This document shows positions 11,236 to 24,062 of a stretch of 64,000 nt of DNA, in pieces. Each line of letters starts with the position of its first letter. The stretch's first letter is position 1. Below the pieces are notes generated by a model, which made no database searches, was not told the DNA's origin, and saw only the letters and a program-made list of their open reading frames with translations. Origin of the DNA: Ceratopteris richardii (lineage: Eukaryota; Streptophyta; Polypodiopsida; Polypodiales; Pteridaceae); contig CM035428.1 of assembly GCA_020310875.1 (NCBI GenBank), positions 101,769,661-101,833,660 on the forward strand. Direction: 5' to 3'. The translations under genes and the position numbers were made by a program.

Positions 11236-14200
11236 GCTCCCCCTCAAGCTAAAGTATGCTTGAGTCTTCACTCTGATAGGTTGAATACGTGCCATAGCTT
11301 TGAATCTACAAAGCTTTATTCCATCAAGTGCCTTTGTCATCATATCTGCTACTTGCTTTTCAGTTGGAACAAAAGAAATGTCAATCTCCTTTGCCATGAG
11401 CTTCTCCCTGATGAAGTGGTAATGGACTTCTATGTGCTTGGTTCTCGCATGGAAAATAGTATTTTCCGCTAGATGCATGGAACTTACATTATCTCCAAAT
11501 ATGTAAGGTTTGGAACTCACAAGTCCCAAATCTGTATACAATGCTTTTAACCATATTGCCTCTTGAGTTGCTATGGTCAAGCCTCTGTACTCTCCTTCAA
11601 TTGAAGATAAAGCAACTGTTGGTTGCTTCTTGGAACTCCATGACACTAGCTTCGAACCTGCAAATGCTAAGTAACCGGATGTACTTTTTCTATCATCCTT
11701 AGCTCCTGCCCAATCTGCATCTGAGTAGATTTTGATATCCAAATCTGAAGAGTAAGGATAGAATATACCTTCGTTGATTGTACCTTTGAGATACTTAAGT
11801 ACTCTCTTAGCCGCATCCATGTGTGGTCTTCTCGGTGAGTGCATGAACTACTTAAGCACTCCCACACTATATGAGATGTCTGCCCTTGTATGAGTAGCAT
11901 ATATCAAGCTACCTACCAAGCTTTGGTACTCTTTAATGTCTTCAATTTTCTCACCTTCATAAACACTTAGTTTATGATTCATCTCCAAAGGTGTACCTGC
12001 AGGTTTAGTGTTCTCCATTTTGAACTTGAGAAGAAGATCCTGAATGTATCTTCTTTGAGTCAAATACATTCCTTCATCTGTATATATCACCTGCATACCT
12101 AGGAAATATGTGAGCTCACCTAGGTCACTGATTTTGAACTCCTCTTGCATGTGTCTCTTGATCCTTTTAATGCCATTTAGATCATCACCTGCCACAATTA
12201 TATCATCTACATATACACATAGATAGATAACCTCATTGTGATCCCTTTTGATGAATAGAGAAGGATCTGAGCTGCTAGCTTTGAACTCTTGATCTTGAAG
12301 ATATGTAACCAACCTGTAATTCCAAGCTCTAGGAGCTTATTTCAATCCATACAATGCTTTCTTAAGTCTGCAAACATAAGATGGATGATTAGGGTTTTCA
12401 AAACCTGGTGGTTGTGACATGTATACCTCTTCACTTATCCAACCATTTAAGAATGCATTTTCTACATCAAGTTGGAGGAGTCTCCAATTCCTTGCAGTAG
12501 CTACACTTATCAATGTCCTGATTGTAGTCATCTTTGCAAGTGGTGAGAATGTTTCCTCATAGTCTATACCATGAGTTTGTGATCATCCTTTGGCAACTAA
12601 TCTTGCCTTGTACGTGCAAACTGAATCATCTGAATTTCTTTTAACTTTATATACCCATCTGCAACCAATTACCTTTTGATTCGGCGACATTGGAACCAAA
12701 TCGCAAGTGTCCATCTCCTTCAATGCATCCATCTCTTCTTTCATGGCCTTTTCCCAATTAGGGTTTCCCTTTGCCTCTTCATAGGTTGAGGGTTCCTCTG
12801 AAATAGAGTCTTTTTCCAAGTAGATTGAATGCTACGTAACAAATGTGGAATCATATCCATACCTTTCTGGTTGTTTCTTCTCTCTTGCTGATCTTCTAGG
12901 TGCTTGTTTTGAGTATTCTCCAACCTCTTGCATCTTTGCTTTGCCTCTTGACTTCCATAGCTTGTAATCCTTTTCTCTATCATCTTGGTCATCGTCTGTA
13001 TCGCTTCTTGGATCCTAGACCTGTGTATCATGCTTGCTTCCTAATTGATGAGAGTCAGAATCAAGATCATACGATAGTGTTACCTTTTGTTTGTCTTCAT
13101 CATACCAAGACTTGTGTTCTTCAAACACATCTCTACTTGTAGTGAATTGCTTGGTTGAAGGATTGAAGAACCTGTAACCCATCTGAGTTGAATCATATCC
13201 AATAAACACTGCCTTTGTTGCCCTTTCATCTAGCTTACCTCTTATTTGTGATGGTACATGAACATAATCTAAACAACCAAAAACCTTGCAATGTCCAAGA
13301 CTAGGTTTTCTTCCATGCCATGCTTCATAAGGAGTCATACCTTGAAGTGATTTGGATGGTAGTCTATTGACAAGGTACACAACAGTTGAAATAGCTTCTG
13401 CCCATAGAAAATGTGGCAACTTCTTCTCTTCAAGCATTGTTCGGGCTGATCCAACCAACGTCTTGTTTCTCCTCTCTGCAATTCCATTTAGTTGAGGAGA
13501 GTACCTGGTAGTCACTTCCCTTTTGATACCTTTTTCCTGCAAGAACTCATCAAACTCTTTGGAGAAGTATTCTCCCCCTCCATCAGATCTGAGCTTCTTT
13601 AGTGATCTACCTGTATGATTCTCCACATGTGCAAGATACTTCTTGAAGCAATCAAACACTTCATTCTTACTCTTGATAAAGTATAGAACAGTCCATCTAC
13701 TATGGTCGTCAATAAATGAGACATAATACCTTGATCCTGCCAATGAAGGTTCTTGACTTGGTCCCCATACATCTGTATGTACTAAGTGCAATAAGTTGCT
13801 GTGGATGTAGCCTTTGTGGTTGAATGGTTGTCTTTGTGCCTTCCCAATCTGACATGCATCACACCTATTGATCATGTGTTGCTTTGATATGTTCGGTAGT
13901 CCTAGGACACTTTGATCCCTGCATATATCCTTCAAGGTTCTTTCATTCACATGAGCAAGTCTCTTATGCCACACTTCAAGCTCACTTAGGGTTTGAGACC
14001 CAAAGTTGAATAGAGCTATGTTCCTGGTTTCACCTACTTCAAAAATAAAGAGCCTACCATGCTTCTCACCTCGGGCTATCTTCTTGAAGACTTGACATGG
14101 ATCTTCCACAAAAGCTCCATGTTGGGTGAACCTAACTTGCAAGCCTTTTTCAACTATTTGGCCTACACTTATTAGGTTTTTAGTGATAGTGGGTACATAG

Positions 14201-15240
14201 AGAACCTTACGCAGAATGTTTGTCCTGCCATTGGAAGCTTTGACATTACCAATCTTCTCCACATTGTGCTTTGTGTCATCCCCTGTTTGCACTTCATGTC
14301 TATGCTTTGGACTTTCCAAATCAGATAGAAGAGCAATGTTGCCTGCAACATGATTCCCTCTTCCACTTCCTTTCCGGGTCTTCCCATTGAACCAGAAATT
14401 CTGAGTGGTGTGGTTGTTCTTATCGCATATGGGACAAGGTTGAACATTCTGACCTTTGTCTTTGTCTTGCTTTGGTCCTTTCTTCTTCCCTTTCCACTTG
14501 CTCTTGCTTGCGAAGTTGGCTTGGAAAGTCTCTTCTTCATCTTCTTCCTTCTTCTTGCCTTTTTGCTTCTTATCCTTCTTATCTGCATATAGAGCACTAG
14601 ATGAATTACCATGATAAGAGTTACCTTCCTTTATGCTATTGTTGGCTTCTTGATTGAAGAGTTGTCCAAGAAAGATGTTGAAGTCTGGAGTTTGCACATC
14701 CATGATGAGATCATAAGCCGTCGTGAAGGATTGTCATTGCTTATCACTTCGAATGCCGTTGAGAATTTGCCTCATGATGACCTCTTCTTCAATCAGCTCT
14801 CCAATGGATGCTAACTGATCCGCAACCTCCTTGACCTTGGTAACAAACTCTCTGATGGTTTGTTTAGGTGTCTTCTTCATTTGGTTGAACTCGTTCCAAA
14901 GATGATTCTTTCTTGCTTTGGTACTAGCAGAAAAGAAAGTCTCGAGGGCATCCCAAGTCCCTTGAGATGTCTTGCATCCTCTAATATGTGGTAATAAAAA
15001 GTCAGCGATAGAGTTTAGTATGTACGACCTTGCTTGAGCATCCCTTGCGCGCCAAAGTGTGAGCTTATCTGTCTCCTCTTGTGTAGGTCCTCCTTTGGAT
15101 CTTGGAATAGGAATAACTTCATCACCTGCTACAAGTCCATAAAGATTACTACCTTGCAAATAGGCCTCCATTCTGATTTGCCAAGCCGCATAGTTGTGTC
15201 GATCAAGCATCGCGATCATTGAGGGAAAGCCATCACCCAT
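11194..15240 (-). pseudogene. E2 gag-pol, six stops, protease site deleted
   Basis: The gag start is at 15240 (MGDGFPSM). All pieces stay in one frame, broken by stops at 14734-14736 (TGA), 13015-13017 (TAG), 12832-12834 (TAG), 12583-12585 (TGA), 12337-12339 (TAA) and 11848-11850 (TAG). Gag keeps CPIC and the zinc-knuckle His, but the final Cys position reads Phe. The segment that should carry protease DSG is absent: the Gag basic tail runs straight into NHVAGN. Integrase blocks (HTDVWGP, FIDDHSRWT, RSDGGGEY), RT (YVDD at 12202-12213) and RNase H ([15 protein letters not shown]) are present. The last open frame runs past the polypurine tract into the LTR, ending at 11194. It is not functional, and even without stops it would lack protease. 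Confidence 0.93.
11236..11245 (-). other. E2 polypurine tract
   Basis: The minus strand reads gagggggagc directly before the 3' LTR, identical to the E1 tract. Confidence 0.88.
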
Positions 15241-15249
15241 CTTGATCTA

Positions 15250-15261
15250 GCTCTGATACCA
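15250..15261 (-). other. E2 primer-binding site (initiator tRNA-Met)
   Basis: The minus strand reads tggtatcagagc one base from the LTR edge. Confidence 0.93.
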
Positions 15262-15262
15262 C

Positions 15263-16340
15263 TAAAAGAACTTGGAGAAGCTTGTAGAAGGTGGAATAGT
15301 GCTTTTTGAAGCGATGAAGTTTGGTCAAGCCAACCGACACAAGACCAGCCCTTGAGCTTATGGAGACTCAAATAGACCTTATGGCATGCGATAAGTGCAA
15401 AGAAACAAACTATGTACTTTGGAGCATCAAAGAGAATGAGTCGATACAAAACAGATAGGTTCGCGGGTCGACTAGCTCAAAAAACTTACTATCTATGGAA
15501 GAGACAATGAACTTCAAATGCCCATAGCGACCAGCGTGCTTACAATTAGAAAAAATCCTTTTATGGGAGTGATACACATAGGTTTGAGTGTATGGAATGC
15601 ACAAAAGTGTAAGGAATAAGCAAAATATGCTATAGGAATGAATGCGACATTCACCGGTGGTACTTCCTATTTTTCAGGAATACGTAGAGATTGACCTGTA
15701 GATAGAAAAACTCAGATTTCTCCCAATCTACAGAACCAAATGCTATGAAAATTTATATGCATAAACTAGACACTTATACATTTCCAATGAGGCATCTTGC
15801 ACTCTATTTGGAGCTCTGGAGAGAGAGCAGCAGCCTCTGCAAGATTACTATTGGTGAAGAAGATGATGCAGAAAATTGAAGGAGCAAGACAATGATGTTC
15901 ACAAGTGTATGTATATTGCTTCCATGTATTGTACAAGTAATTCCAAGTCTTTATATAGACTCTAGGAGTGTTCCACGACTTCTACAAGAGAAATTTGAAT
16001 TCAAATGAAGGTGGGAATGGTTGTTGGAGGGAATCAATTCACTTTCCTACAATCTAGGAAAAGTGAAGATCTAGTTTGATCTACTTTTAGGTGATTGATT
16101 GCTTGATTGAATGCAACTTCAACCACCACAAATTTGTGGGATTTAGGCTCTATCTTTCTACCTTTACGTGTGTAAAGCTCAAGGCTTTTACAACGGTAAA
16201 TGAACTATAAAAAATGCTCTCAAAAAATACAATAAATGATCATATGAAAAAGAACTCTCCAACGGATATTCTTTCGACGCGATAGCCTTTGATGTAGATC
16301 AAATCCACCTCAAGCATAGTTTAAGCTTGATGTTCCAACA
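15263..16340 (-). repeat. E2 5' LTR
   Basis: This is the right LTR, ending TTCCAACA. On the minus strand a TATA box, tatataaag, lies at 15949-15957. An upstream palindrome, aaatttgaattcaaat, lies at 15991-16006. The AAAAAGTCG motif seen downstream of TATA in the E1 lineage is not in that position here. Confidence 0.93.
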
Positions 16341-16345
16341 ATGAA

Positions 16346-17462
16346 CACCCAGTAGCTAGTAGGTAGTTGATACATATCTCATATTGTGTGCCATAAAGGA
16401 ATATCATGAGTGAAACAAGGATAGTTTCAACATGCTTGTAACATGAGAGCTTATAGAAATCATTGGTAAGGTATTGTTCCTCCCACCTCATAGCATACCA
16501 TCTGCTAGTTGAAGAATGAGTAGACGACACTAATACCATTCACTTACCTCAATCGACGAAGAGTATCTTCAATACATCAATAATTGGTGGTAAATAAGTG
16601 GAGTTAAAACTATGGAATATATTGAAGTCATTCAATAATTGTTGTTCAAGCGTAGTAATCTCCATCAATGTATCAAGGAACAAGTAGCCAGCATATGTGT
16701 CATCAAAGATGGCATTTTTGAGATTTTATGAGTTATTTGGAAGAGTCCCTTGCATTAATCACCATTACTCTAAAATTCAAGGACTCAAACACAAGAGAAA
16801 GGCATTATCAATAGGAAATGAGCCTTATGATATTGGAAATTTATCTCAAACACTCACACATTCTACTAGTTCAAACTATAACAAGTTATACCCTTTGCAC
16901 ACTCTACAAGCTCAAAATTTGATCCAAAATATATTAGAACCAAAGGTGGAGATTACTTCAAGTCTTTTAATTTGTGCAATGACATTGGCTTCCATCCTTG
17001 TTCGGATGAAGTCATTGTAGGCTATCGCAAGAAAGAAATCTTAAATAATCGATGATGTTAGGAGTCAAATAGAGTAATGGTTTTAATAAATGGCATCAAT
17101 AACATGGACTATAATGGATTTTTCTCTTGTCCAATTATTAATAAAGATTCAAATCATACCGTTCGTAATCATAAATTCAATCATAGAGTCAAGAAATGAC
17201 CGTTCACTTATACAATCCATAATAATGTGCACAATCCATGATAAGAATAATTATCTAGATATGTGATTTGGGAGATATAATCACTTGATGTTACACTTCC
17301 ACTACTTACACTATAAATGGAATGCATCAACATTTCTGTTTTACTCAATGAAGATGAGATCCCTCTTTTTGGTATATTCATGGGCCCCCTATCTTTAGTG
17401 AGCTTGACAGAATTTGAATTCCTCTTTCTAAACCTCATGGCATAGAGTGTAAGAAGAGCATC
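16346..17462. other. Unassigned DNA between E2 and remnant S
   Basis: Short frames (plus 16697-17020, minus 17208-17438) show no motif I recognise. I see no LTR edges or RNA gene. It may be host intergenic DNA or an eroded element. Confidence 0.4.
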
Positions 17463-18362
17463 TCACTAGCTACAAAGATAAGTATAATACAAACATTGCT
17501 AAGTGTAGCTACTACAAGAAATAAGAGACTACATCAACTAGATGTGGTGAATGTTTTTAATAATGGTTGGATGAGTGAAGAGGTATACATCTCATAACCT
17601 TGAAGATTTGAAAACCCTAATTACACACCTTAAGTATCTAGACCCAAAAAAAGCATATTATGGATTGAAAAAAGCTCTTGGAGCTTGGAATTTCATATTG
17701 GTAACCTTTCTTTCAAGGTTTTAGGTCAAGCAATTCAAACCCTTCTTTGTTCATCAAAAAGTATCAAAATGAAGTTATCTATTTGTGTGTATATGTAGAT
17801 CACATAATTGTGACATGAGATGACTTGAATGGTATACAAAAGATAAAAAGACATATGCAAGTTGAGTTCAAAATCCATGATTTAGGTGAGCTCACATTCT
17901 CTGTATGTATGTAGGTCATATACATAGATCATGGAATGTCTTTGACTCAAAGGGGATACATTCCCGATCTACTTCTAAAGCTCAAGATGGAGAATGCTAA
18001 ACCTATAGGTACACCTTTTGAAATGAATCATAAACTTAGTATTTATGAAGGCGAGAGGACTCAACAAATTAAAGAATATCAAAGCTTGATCTATGATTAT
18101 CATACAAGAGTTAATATTTAATACAATGTATGAATGCTAACCAATCCATGCACTCTCAAAGAAGACCACACATGGATGTAGCTAAGAGAGTACTTAAGTA
18201 CCTCAAAGGTACAATCAATGAAGGTATATTCTATCCTCATCAAATTTAGATCTTCAAGATATATTTAGATGCAAGTTGAGCAAGAGCTAAAGATGATAGA
18301 AGAAATAACTCTAATTACTTATCATTGATAGGTTCAAAGCTACTATCATGGAGTTCCAAGAA
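17463..18362 (+). pseudogene. Copia RT-RNase H remnant of the E2 family (S)
   Basis: On the plus strand, broken pieces match the E2 polyprotein in order: RT (NGWMSEEVYIS; a degenerate YVDH where YVDD is expected near 17790-17800; DDLNGIQKIKRHMQVEFKI), the RT connection (MENAKPIGTPFEMNHKLSIYEG at about 17985-18050) and early RNase H (AKRVLKYLKGTINEG at about 18180-18225). Many stops and indels are present. It lies in opposite orientation to E2, has no LTR, and stops where the LTR of R begins. Confidence 0.82.
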
Positions 18363-18593
18363 GATTTCGGAGTTTGACGTCTACACAAGCATGCTAACAA
18401 CACAAAGAAGAAGAAGAAGAAGTTTGGAGCACAATTCACAATACTAAATGTAGTACCAAGAGAATGTACAAAGATAGCTGACCCATTAGGGTTATAGACA
18501 TATATAGAAGCCAAGGGAAAAACCCTCCTAAAGGGGAAAAATGGCCTACCGTCCTAGTGTATTCACACACATCACTACTAAAATATATCAACA
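18363..18593 (-). repeat. R 3' LTR (about 230 bp)
   Basis: It aligns with the E10 LTR at 60938-61167 (shared blocks: gaatgtacaaagata, cccattaggg, cacacacatcactac) and ends ATCAACA. The left terminus is eroded, so its start is approximate. Confidence 0.75.
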
Positions 18594-18604
18594 ATCCCCC
18601 CTAA
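18594..18604 (-). other. R polypurine tract
   Basis: The minus strand reads ttaggggggat just before the LTR, as in E10. Confidence 0.75.
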
Positions 18605-18679
18605 GAGTGATGCAGTGAACAAGGTTCTAACATTCATGTATAAGGAAGTACCAAGCTATGTTGAATCAACCCACAAAAG

Positions 18680-19405
18680 GAAGTAAGTCTCAAGATTTGT
18701 GGAAAGCTTTAGACTTCTCCCTAGGTAGAGCCTTTGTGAAAACCTCCACAATTTTCTTCTATGTGGGCCCATATGCTAAAGTCATCTCTTTAACAAAGAA
18801 CCTCTCCTTTACATAATGATAGTGCAATTCAATGTTCTTAGTGCGATCCTGGAACATAGGCTTCCTCACAATTGCCAATGCTATCTCACTTTTAGTGAAG
18901 ATGGTATTCACAGAATAGTTACTGGCACCTAAATCAGCCATAAGGCATCTGAGCCACACACACTCAATATTCACTATGAAAGGTGCCCCATAGCCTCACA
19001 ACTAGAAGTGGTAGTAGTCGCTTGCTTCTCTTTCAACGAAGATATGCATGAGCTACCAAGCATGAAGCAAAAACTACTACTAGACATACCAGTGTCATAG
19101 CAATGAGGGGAGTGAGAGTCACAAAAAGCATGTAAATCTGGCAGTAGTGATCCCCCATTGGGATAAAATAGTCCAAGTAGTGGAGAACCATTCAAGTAGC
19201 AAAAGATGTGCTTAACCACATGCCAATGCTTGACACCTGGAGAATGTATAAATGTACTCATCTGTGAGATTGCAAACTAAATATTGGGCCATGTAATGCA
19301 TAAGTAAATCAAATATCAAACAACTTCCTAATAGAGGATAACATCAAATCCATCTCTAGCATCATGGAGACTCAACTATAAACCTGCCTTTATAGGAGTG
19401 GCAAT
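18680..19405 (-). pseudogene. R RNase H/RT C-terminal remnant
   Basis: Minus-strand pieces at 18759-18974 (ECVWLRCLMADLG, then RTKNIELHYHYVKERF) and 18974-19261 (NGGSLLPDLHAFCDS, FCFMLGSSCISSL) correspond to E10 RNase H. The first acidic residues survive only partly, and stops and substitutions are frequent. It ends at the E3a insertion. Confidence 0.8.
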
Positions 19406-20480
19406 TGTTGGGAATGATGGATGGACACTCCAAGAGAATGAGTAGGTACTACCAAATCCTGCTTTGTACCAGCCCTTCATGCTTTAGAGTTGATAAGTGG
19501 ACCTCCTTAGCTTTCCAATGACACCATAAACTGGCCTATGTACTTTGGAAATGATGTGTGTAAAGATTGAATCAAAACAGATAACTTTGGACTTCGAGAT
19601 CTCAAGAAAACCTTCTACTTTTGTCTAGAGACCTGCTGGATCTTTTGCCTAGTATGACCACCACAGTAGGAATTGGAAAAATTCCTTTTTGGGGGTATCT
19701 AATTAGTCTAGCAAGCTAACTATTCCAAGTGGAATGATATAAAAAGATTAACTATGCTCAGAGAAATCAATTTAGCAAGTAAACCTTTACCCCCGATTTT
19801 TTAGGACTCTTGCAGACTTTGACCAGTGATCACCTCGACGAGCTTTTCTCTGAATTGGCTGAATAGAATCTCTTCAAACGTTAACAACATGTATATACAA
19901 CTTTGAGCTGGCTCCAACAAGCTATAGAGCTTTGAATTTGGTGAAGAAATGACTGGGATATGCTCTCCACAAGTTGACAAACTTTCAAGTACTATGAGAG
20001 AGAACTCAAAAATGAACAATGTAGATATATGTATTAATGAACACTTGTATACAATACCATTCGCATGAAGATCATTTCCTAATGGTGTAGATAGGTGTGG
20101 GCTATAGTGTAGGCCTCACACACACACATAATTGAAAGAGATGAGCTCGGGATATGAGTCTTCTACCTGCGACTTTTTGAGTTGACCTTTTATACTGATT
20201 TAGTTCAAAGTTTGAATTTGAATTCAAACTTTGGCTTTCTTTAATCGAGCTCCTACATCCTAGGAGATATTCCGTCCACTTGGTTGATGCTTTAACAACT
20301 GATAAAGTGCACGAGATTTCTTTGGTAGATGCTTACAAAGATTCCAAAGTCAAAACTGACTTTTACAAAAGAGTAAAGTGGTAATTAACTGCTAGCATTT
20401 GTTCCTATGCTTCTCCATATGTGAATGGACTTTAAGGTATCCTTCAAGCCAAATGTGTAGGCTTGTGAATTGCACCAATA
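19406..20480 (-). repeat. E3a 3' LTR
   Basis: It is 1075 bp, starting TGTTGGG and ending CACCAATA (terminal CA mutated to TA). The E3b LTR is its closest relative in the window, but the two differ at roughly a quarter of positions by eye, too much for two LTRs of one insertion. Promoter module on the minus strand: 28-bp palindrome 20206-20233, TATA 20188-20194, aaaaagtcgcagg 20166-20178. Confidence 0.9.
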
Positions 20481-20490
20481 GCTCCCCCTC
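20481..20490 (-). other. E3a polypurine tract
   Basis: The minus strand reads gagggggagc next to the 3' LTR. Confidence 0.88.
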
Positions 20491-20509
20491 AAGCCAAACA
20501 TGTTGGCTT

Positions 20510-23500
20510 GGTCTTCATCTTCAATCTTCATGTATATCTTGCAATCCAATCATTGCTTTGAACCTTCAAAGTTTGGTTCCATCCAAAGCTTTAGTCAACA
20601 AATCTGCACACTGCATGTTGGTTGATACATATGTTAGTTGAATGTCCTTGCTTAATAACTTCTCTTTCACATAATGATAATGGACCTCTATATGTTTGGT
20701 CCTGGCATGATAGATAGGATTAGCTGCAAGGTGATATGAGCTTGTATTATGTCCAAACATTATTGGTGACCTAGTATATAAACCCAATTCTGTGTACAAT
20801 AGCTTGATCCATATGACTTCTTGGGTGGCATTAGCCAATCCTCTATACTCTGCCTCAGTAGAAGATAAAGCAACAGTGGGTTGCTTCTTTGAAGACCATG
20901 ATATTGGTTTGTCACCTGCAAATGAAATGTATCCAGAAGTGCTCCTCCTATCATCCTTGCATCCTGCCCAATCTGCATCTCAATAGATCTTGATATCAAT
21001 GTCTCAAGTGTAGGGGAAATACAAACCATGATGTTGTGTACCCTTGAGGTACTTTAATATTCTCTTAGGAGCTTCTAACTGAGGTGGTCTTGGCCTGTGC
21101 ATAAACTGACTTAGCACACTAACTCCATATGCAATATCTATCCTTGTTAAGGTAGCATACTTCAAACTATCATTAATTTCATCACCTTCATGGGCACTTA
21201 GTTTTAGGTTTACCTCCATTGGAGTACTTGCAACTTTGGCATCCTGCAAATGAAACCTCTTCAACATATCCTGTATGTACTTTTTCTAAGTAATGTATAT
21301 TCCAGAGTTATTAGTATAGACTAACTCAAGCCCAAGAAAATACTTTAGTAGACTAAGATCATTGATCTTGAATTCCTTCATCATCTGGTTCTTGATATGT
21401 CTGATTCCATTGACATCATTACCTATAAGTATGATATCATCAACATATACACATAGGTATATTTCCTCTGAATTACTTCTCTTGATGAATAGAGAAGTGT
21501 CTGCCTTGCTCATGATAAAACCTTGATCTAGAAGGTAAGTGGTCAACCTGTGATTCCATGCCCTAGGTGCCTGCTTTAATCCATATAAAGCTTTATTCAA
21601 TTTGCATACATATGTTACTTTATTAGGGTCCTCATATCCAGGAGGTTGTGACGTATATACTTCCTCTAAAATCCATCCATTCAAGAAAGCATTTTTGACA
21701 TCCAATTGGTACATGTTTCAAAATTTTGATGCAGCCATACTTACCAGCACTCTGATGGTTGGCATCTTGGCCACATGTGAGAATGTCTCTTCATAGTCAT
21801 TGCCTTGGGTTTGTGCAAAACCCTTGGCTACCAATCTGGCTTTGTACCTGTTAATTGACCCATCAAAATTTCTTTTGAGTTTATAGATCCATTTGGATCC
21901 TATTACCTTCATGGAGGACTCTTTCTTTGGTACTAGTTCCCATGTGTCACTTTCCTTGAGTGCTTCAATCTCCTCATTCATAGCTTCTTTCCATTCTGTC
22001 TTGGTTATGGCTTCTTCATATGATCCTGGTTCTTCAATTGACAAATCTTTGGCAAGATAAACAGAGTGTTTAGTAACAAGAGATGTATCATACCCATATC
22101 TGAAAGGTTTTTTGCTCTCTCTTTGTGATCTTCTGATTGAATGACTTGAAGATTCAGGTATGTCTTCAAGCTTCTTCATTTTGACTTTGCCCTTGGACTT
22201 CCATGCCTTGAACTCTTCAAGATTGATAATGTCTTCATCATCAGAATTTGTCTTCATTCTGAGTAGGTTCCTCCTTAGCAAGACTTGGAAACTCCTCTTC
22301 CAAGTCATAGTGTAGTTTAAACTTCCTGCATTCATTCTCATACCAAGAATCATTTTCATCAAAGACAACATCTCTACTAACCATGAATCCGTTATTGGAA
22401 GGGTTGAAAAACCTGTACCCTTTTTGATTTAGATCATATTCAGCCTTAGGGTCTAGCTTGCCTCTTATCTGAGAAGGAATGTGTACATATGCTACGCATC
22501 CAAATATCGTACAATGGTCAAGTGAGGGTCTCTTACCATGCCATGCTTCATAGGGTGCCATCCCATCAAGGGATTTTGATGGTAACCTGTTTATGAGGTA
22601 AGTGGCAGTAGAAACACTCTCTGCCCATAGGTAGTTAGGTAACTTTTTTTCATTCAACATTGACCTAGTTGTTTCAACAATCAACCTATTTCTTCTCTCA
22701 GCTACCCCATTCTATTCAGGAGTATACGTTGTGGTGGTTTCTCTCTTAATGCCTCTGTCCTGCAAGAAGTCTTCAAACTCATTGGAGAAGTACTCACCTC
22801 CTGCATCTGACCTTAGTCTCTTCAAATTCTTTCCTGTCTGATTCTCAACAAGTGCAAGATATTTTTTAAAGCAATTAACACTTCATCCTTGTGCTTCATG
22901 AAGTAAAATACAATCCACCTGCTATAATCATCAATAAAAGATGCATAGTACCTTGATCCTGAGATTGAGGGGTCTTTGTTTGGTCCCCATACATCTGTGT
23001 GGACAAGTTCTAGGTAGTCCTCATGCATGTAGCCTTTCCTTGAGAAGGGTAACCTGTGAGACTTCCCAAATTGACAAGCACTACATTTATATATCATGTG
23101 TTGTTTGGAAACAATGGGTATTCCAATTACACATTGATCCCTGCATATCTGCTTCAAAGTTCTTTCTCCTACATTCCCTAATCTTTTGTGCCAAATCTCA
23201 ACTTCTGAAAGTGTTTCATCTTTATAGCTGTATAGTGCAATGTTCTTTGTGTCTTCTAGCTCAAAGGTAAAAATTCTACTTGATTTTTCTCCTTTTGCTA
23301 TTCTCTTGAACCCATGCCTTGGATCCTCCACAAATGCTCCAAATTGGTTGAATCTAACCTGCAAACCTTTCTCCACAATCTTTCCAACACTCATCAAATT
23401 TTTGGTAATGGTTGGTACATAGAGTACCCTACTCAACAAGTTCTGATTTCCATCACAAGTCTTAATATTTCCAATTTTAACTACTGAGTGCTTGGTGTCA

Positions 23501-24048
23501 TCACCTGTTTGTACTTGATGCTTACCTTTTGGTTCCTCAAGATCAGATAGTAGTGCTACATTGCCAGCCACATGATTTCAGCATCCTGAGTCAATGTAGA
23601 ATAGGTGGTCATCATTTATACCTGGTTTTGAAGTTATGTTCATGATCAAAAGAGTGTCATCTTGCTCTTCTGTATAGTTGTTGTGGTCCTTTCTGGATTT
23701 GAATCCTCCTTGGTAGTTGCCATTGTAATTATTGTTGTAATTGTTGTTGTAGTTGTTGTTGTAGCCTTGGTGATGGTTGAATCTAGCTCTTGACTCTGAC
23801 TATCCACCTCTTTGATATCCTCTTCCTCTCTGATTCTTGTAGTTCCTGAAACAGTCATCTGTAGTATGATTTGATAAACCACAAATGTTGCATGGTGAGG
23901 AGTTATAGGATCTCCCCCTACCTTGCTTACCTCCTCTACCCCTTGCTCTTGATGATCTACCTCTCCCTGCATAGTTGGCTTGGGAGGTAGTGCCTTCATC
24001 TTCTCCTTTCTTGTTCTTGCCTTTATCTTTAGGTTTACTTTTAGCAAG
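20510..24048 (-). pseudogene. E3a partial gag-pol, frameshifted
   Basis: From the right it reads: Gag basic region with zinc knuckle CNICGLSNHTTDDC (about 23850-23893), protease IDSGC (followed by a stop), HKRLGN pre-integrase block, integrase (HTDVWGP about 22980-23000), linker, RT with YVDD at 21436-21447 and RNase H. Breaks include a stop in the Gag tail near 23802, a stop after the protease motif near 23579, frameshifts near 22880 and near 22250, an in-frame loss of a few codons near 22440, stops near 21286, 21004 and 20981, and a stop at 20566 shortly before the normal end. The Gag N-terminal half is absent. Confidence 0.9.
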
Positions 24049-24062
24049 CTGTTTTAGAATTT

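Larger units (their letters stand above)
10159..16340 (-). mobile_element. E2: full-length, decayed Ty1/copia element
   Basis: The LTRs are 1077 and 1078 bp, with an initiator tRNA-Met PBS and a polypurine tract. Flanks are ATGAC (10154-10158) and ATGAA (16341-16345), a target duplication with one mismatch. Sense is minus; length is 6182 bp. LTR copies differ at perhaps 35-45 sites by eye and both carry a mutated terminus (right starts TA, left ends TA), so E2 is older than E1. It is a distinct subfamily: Gag begins MGDGFPSMIAMLDRHNYAAW and the LTR sequence differs from E1. Confidence 0.95.
18363..19405 (-). mobile_element. R: 3' part of a short-LTR copia element
   Basis: R comprises a roughly 230-bp 3' LTR (about 18363-18593), polypurine tract and RNase H/RT end. 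It matches E10 (60938-61985) along its length. It is cut off at 19405 by insertion of E3a: the sequence ends at ggcaat, and in E10 the same site continues aggcttacag. The rest of R is not found right of the E3 composite, so that part was lost. Confidence 0.82.
19406..24054 (-). mobile_element. E3a: copia element lacking its 5' end
   Basis: E3a has a 3' LTR (19406-20480), polypurine tract, and gag-pol running back to mid-Gag at about 24048, where it meets an opposite-facing element (E3b). It has no PBS and no 5' LTR. It was inserted into R at the GCAAT target. Its lineage is that of E1, E6 and E8. Confidence 0.88.

Noticed and set aside
16697..17020. 107-codon plus-strand frame as a gene
   Set aside because: No domain, no promoter signal, biased AT-rich composition; could be chance.
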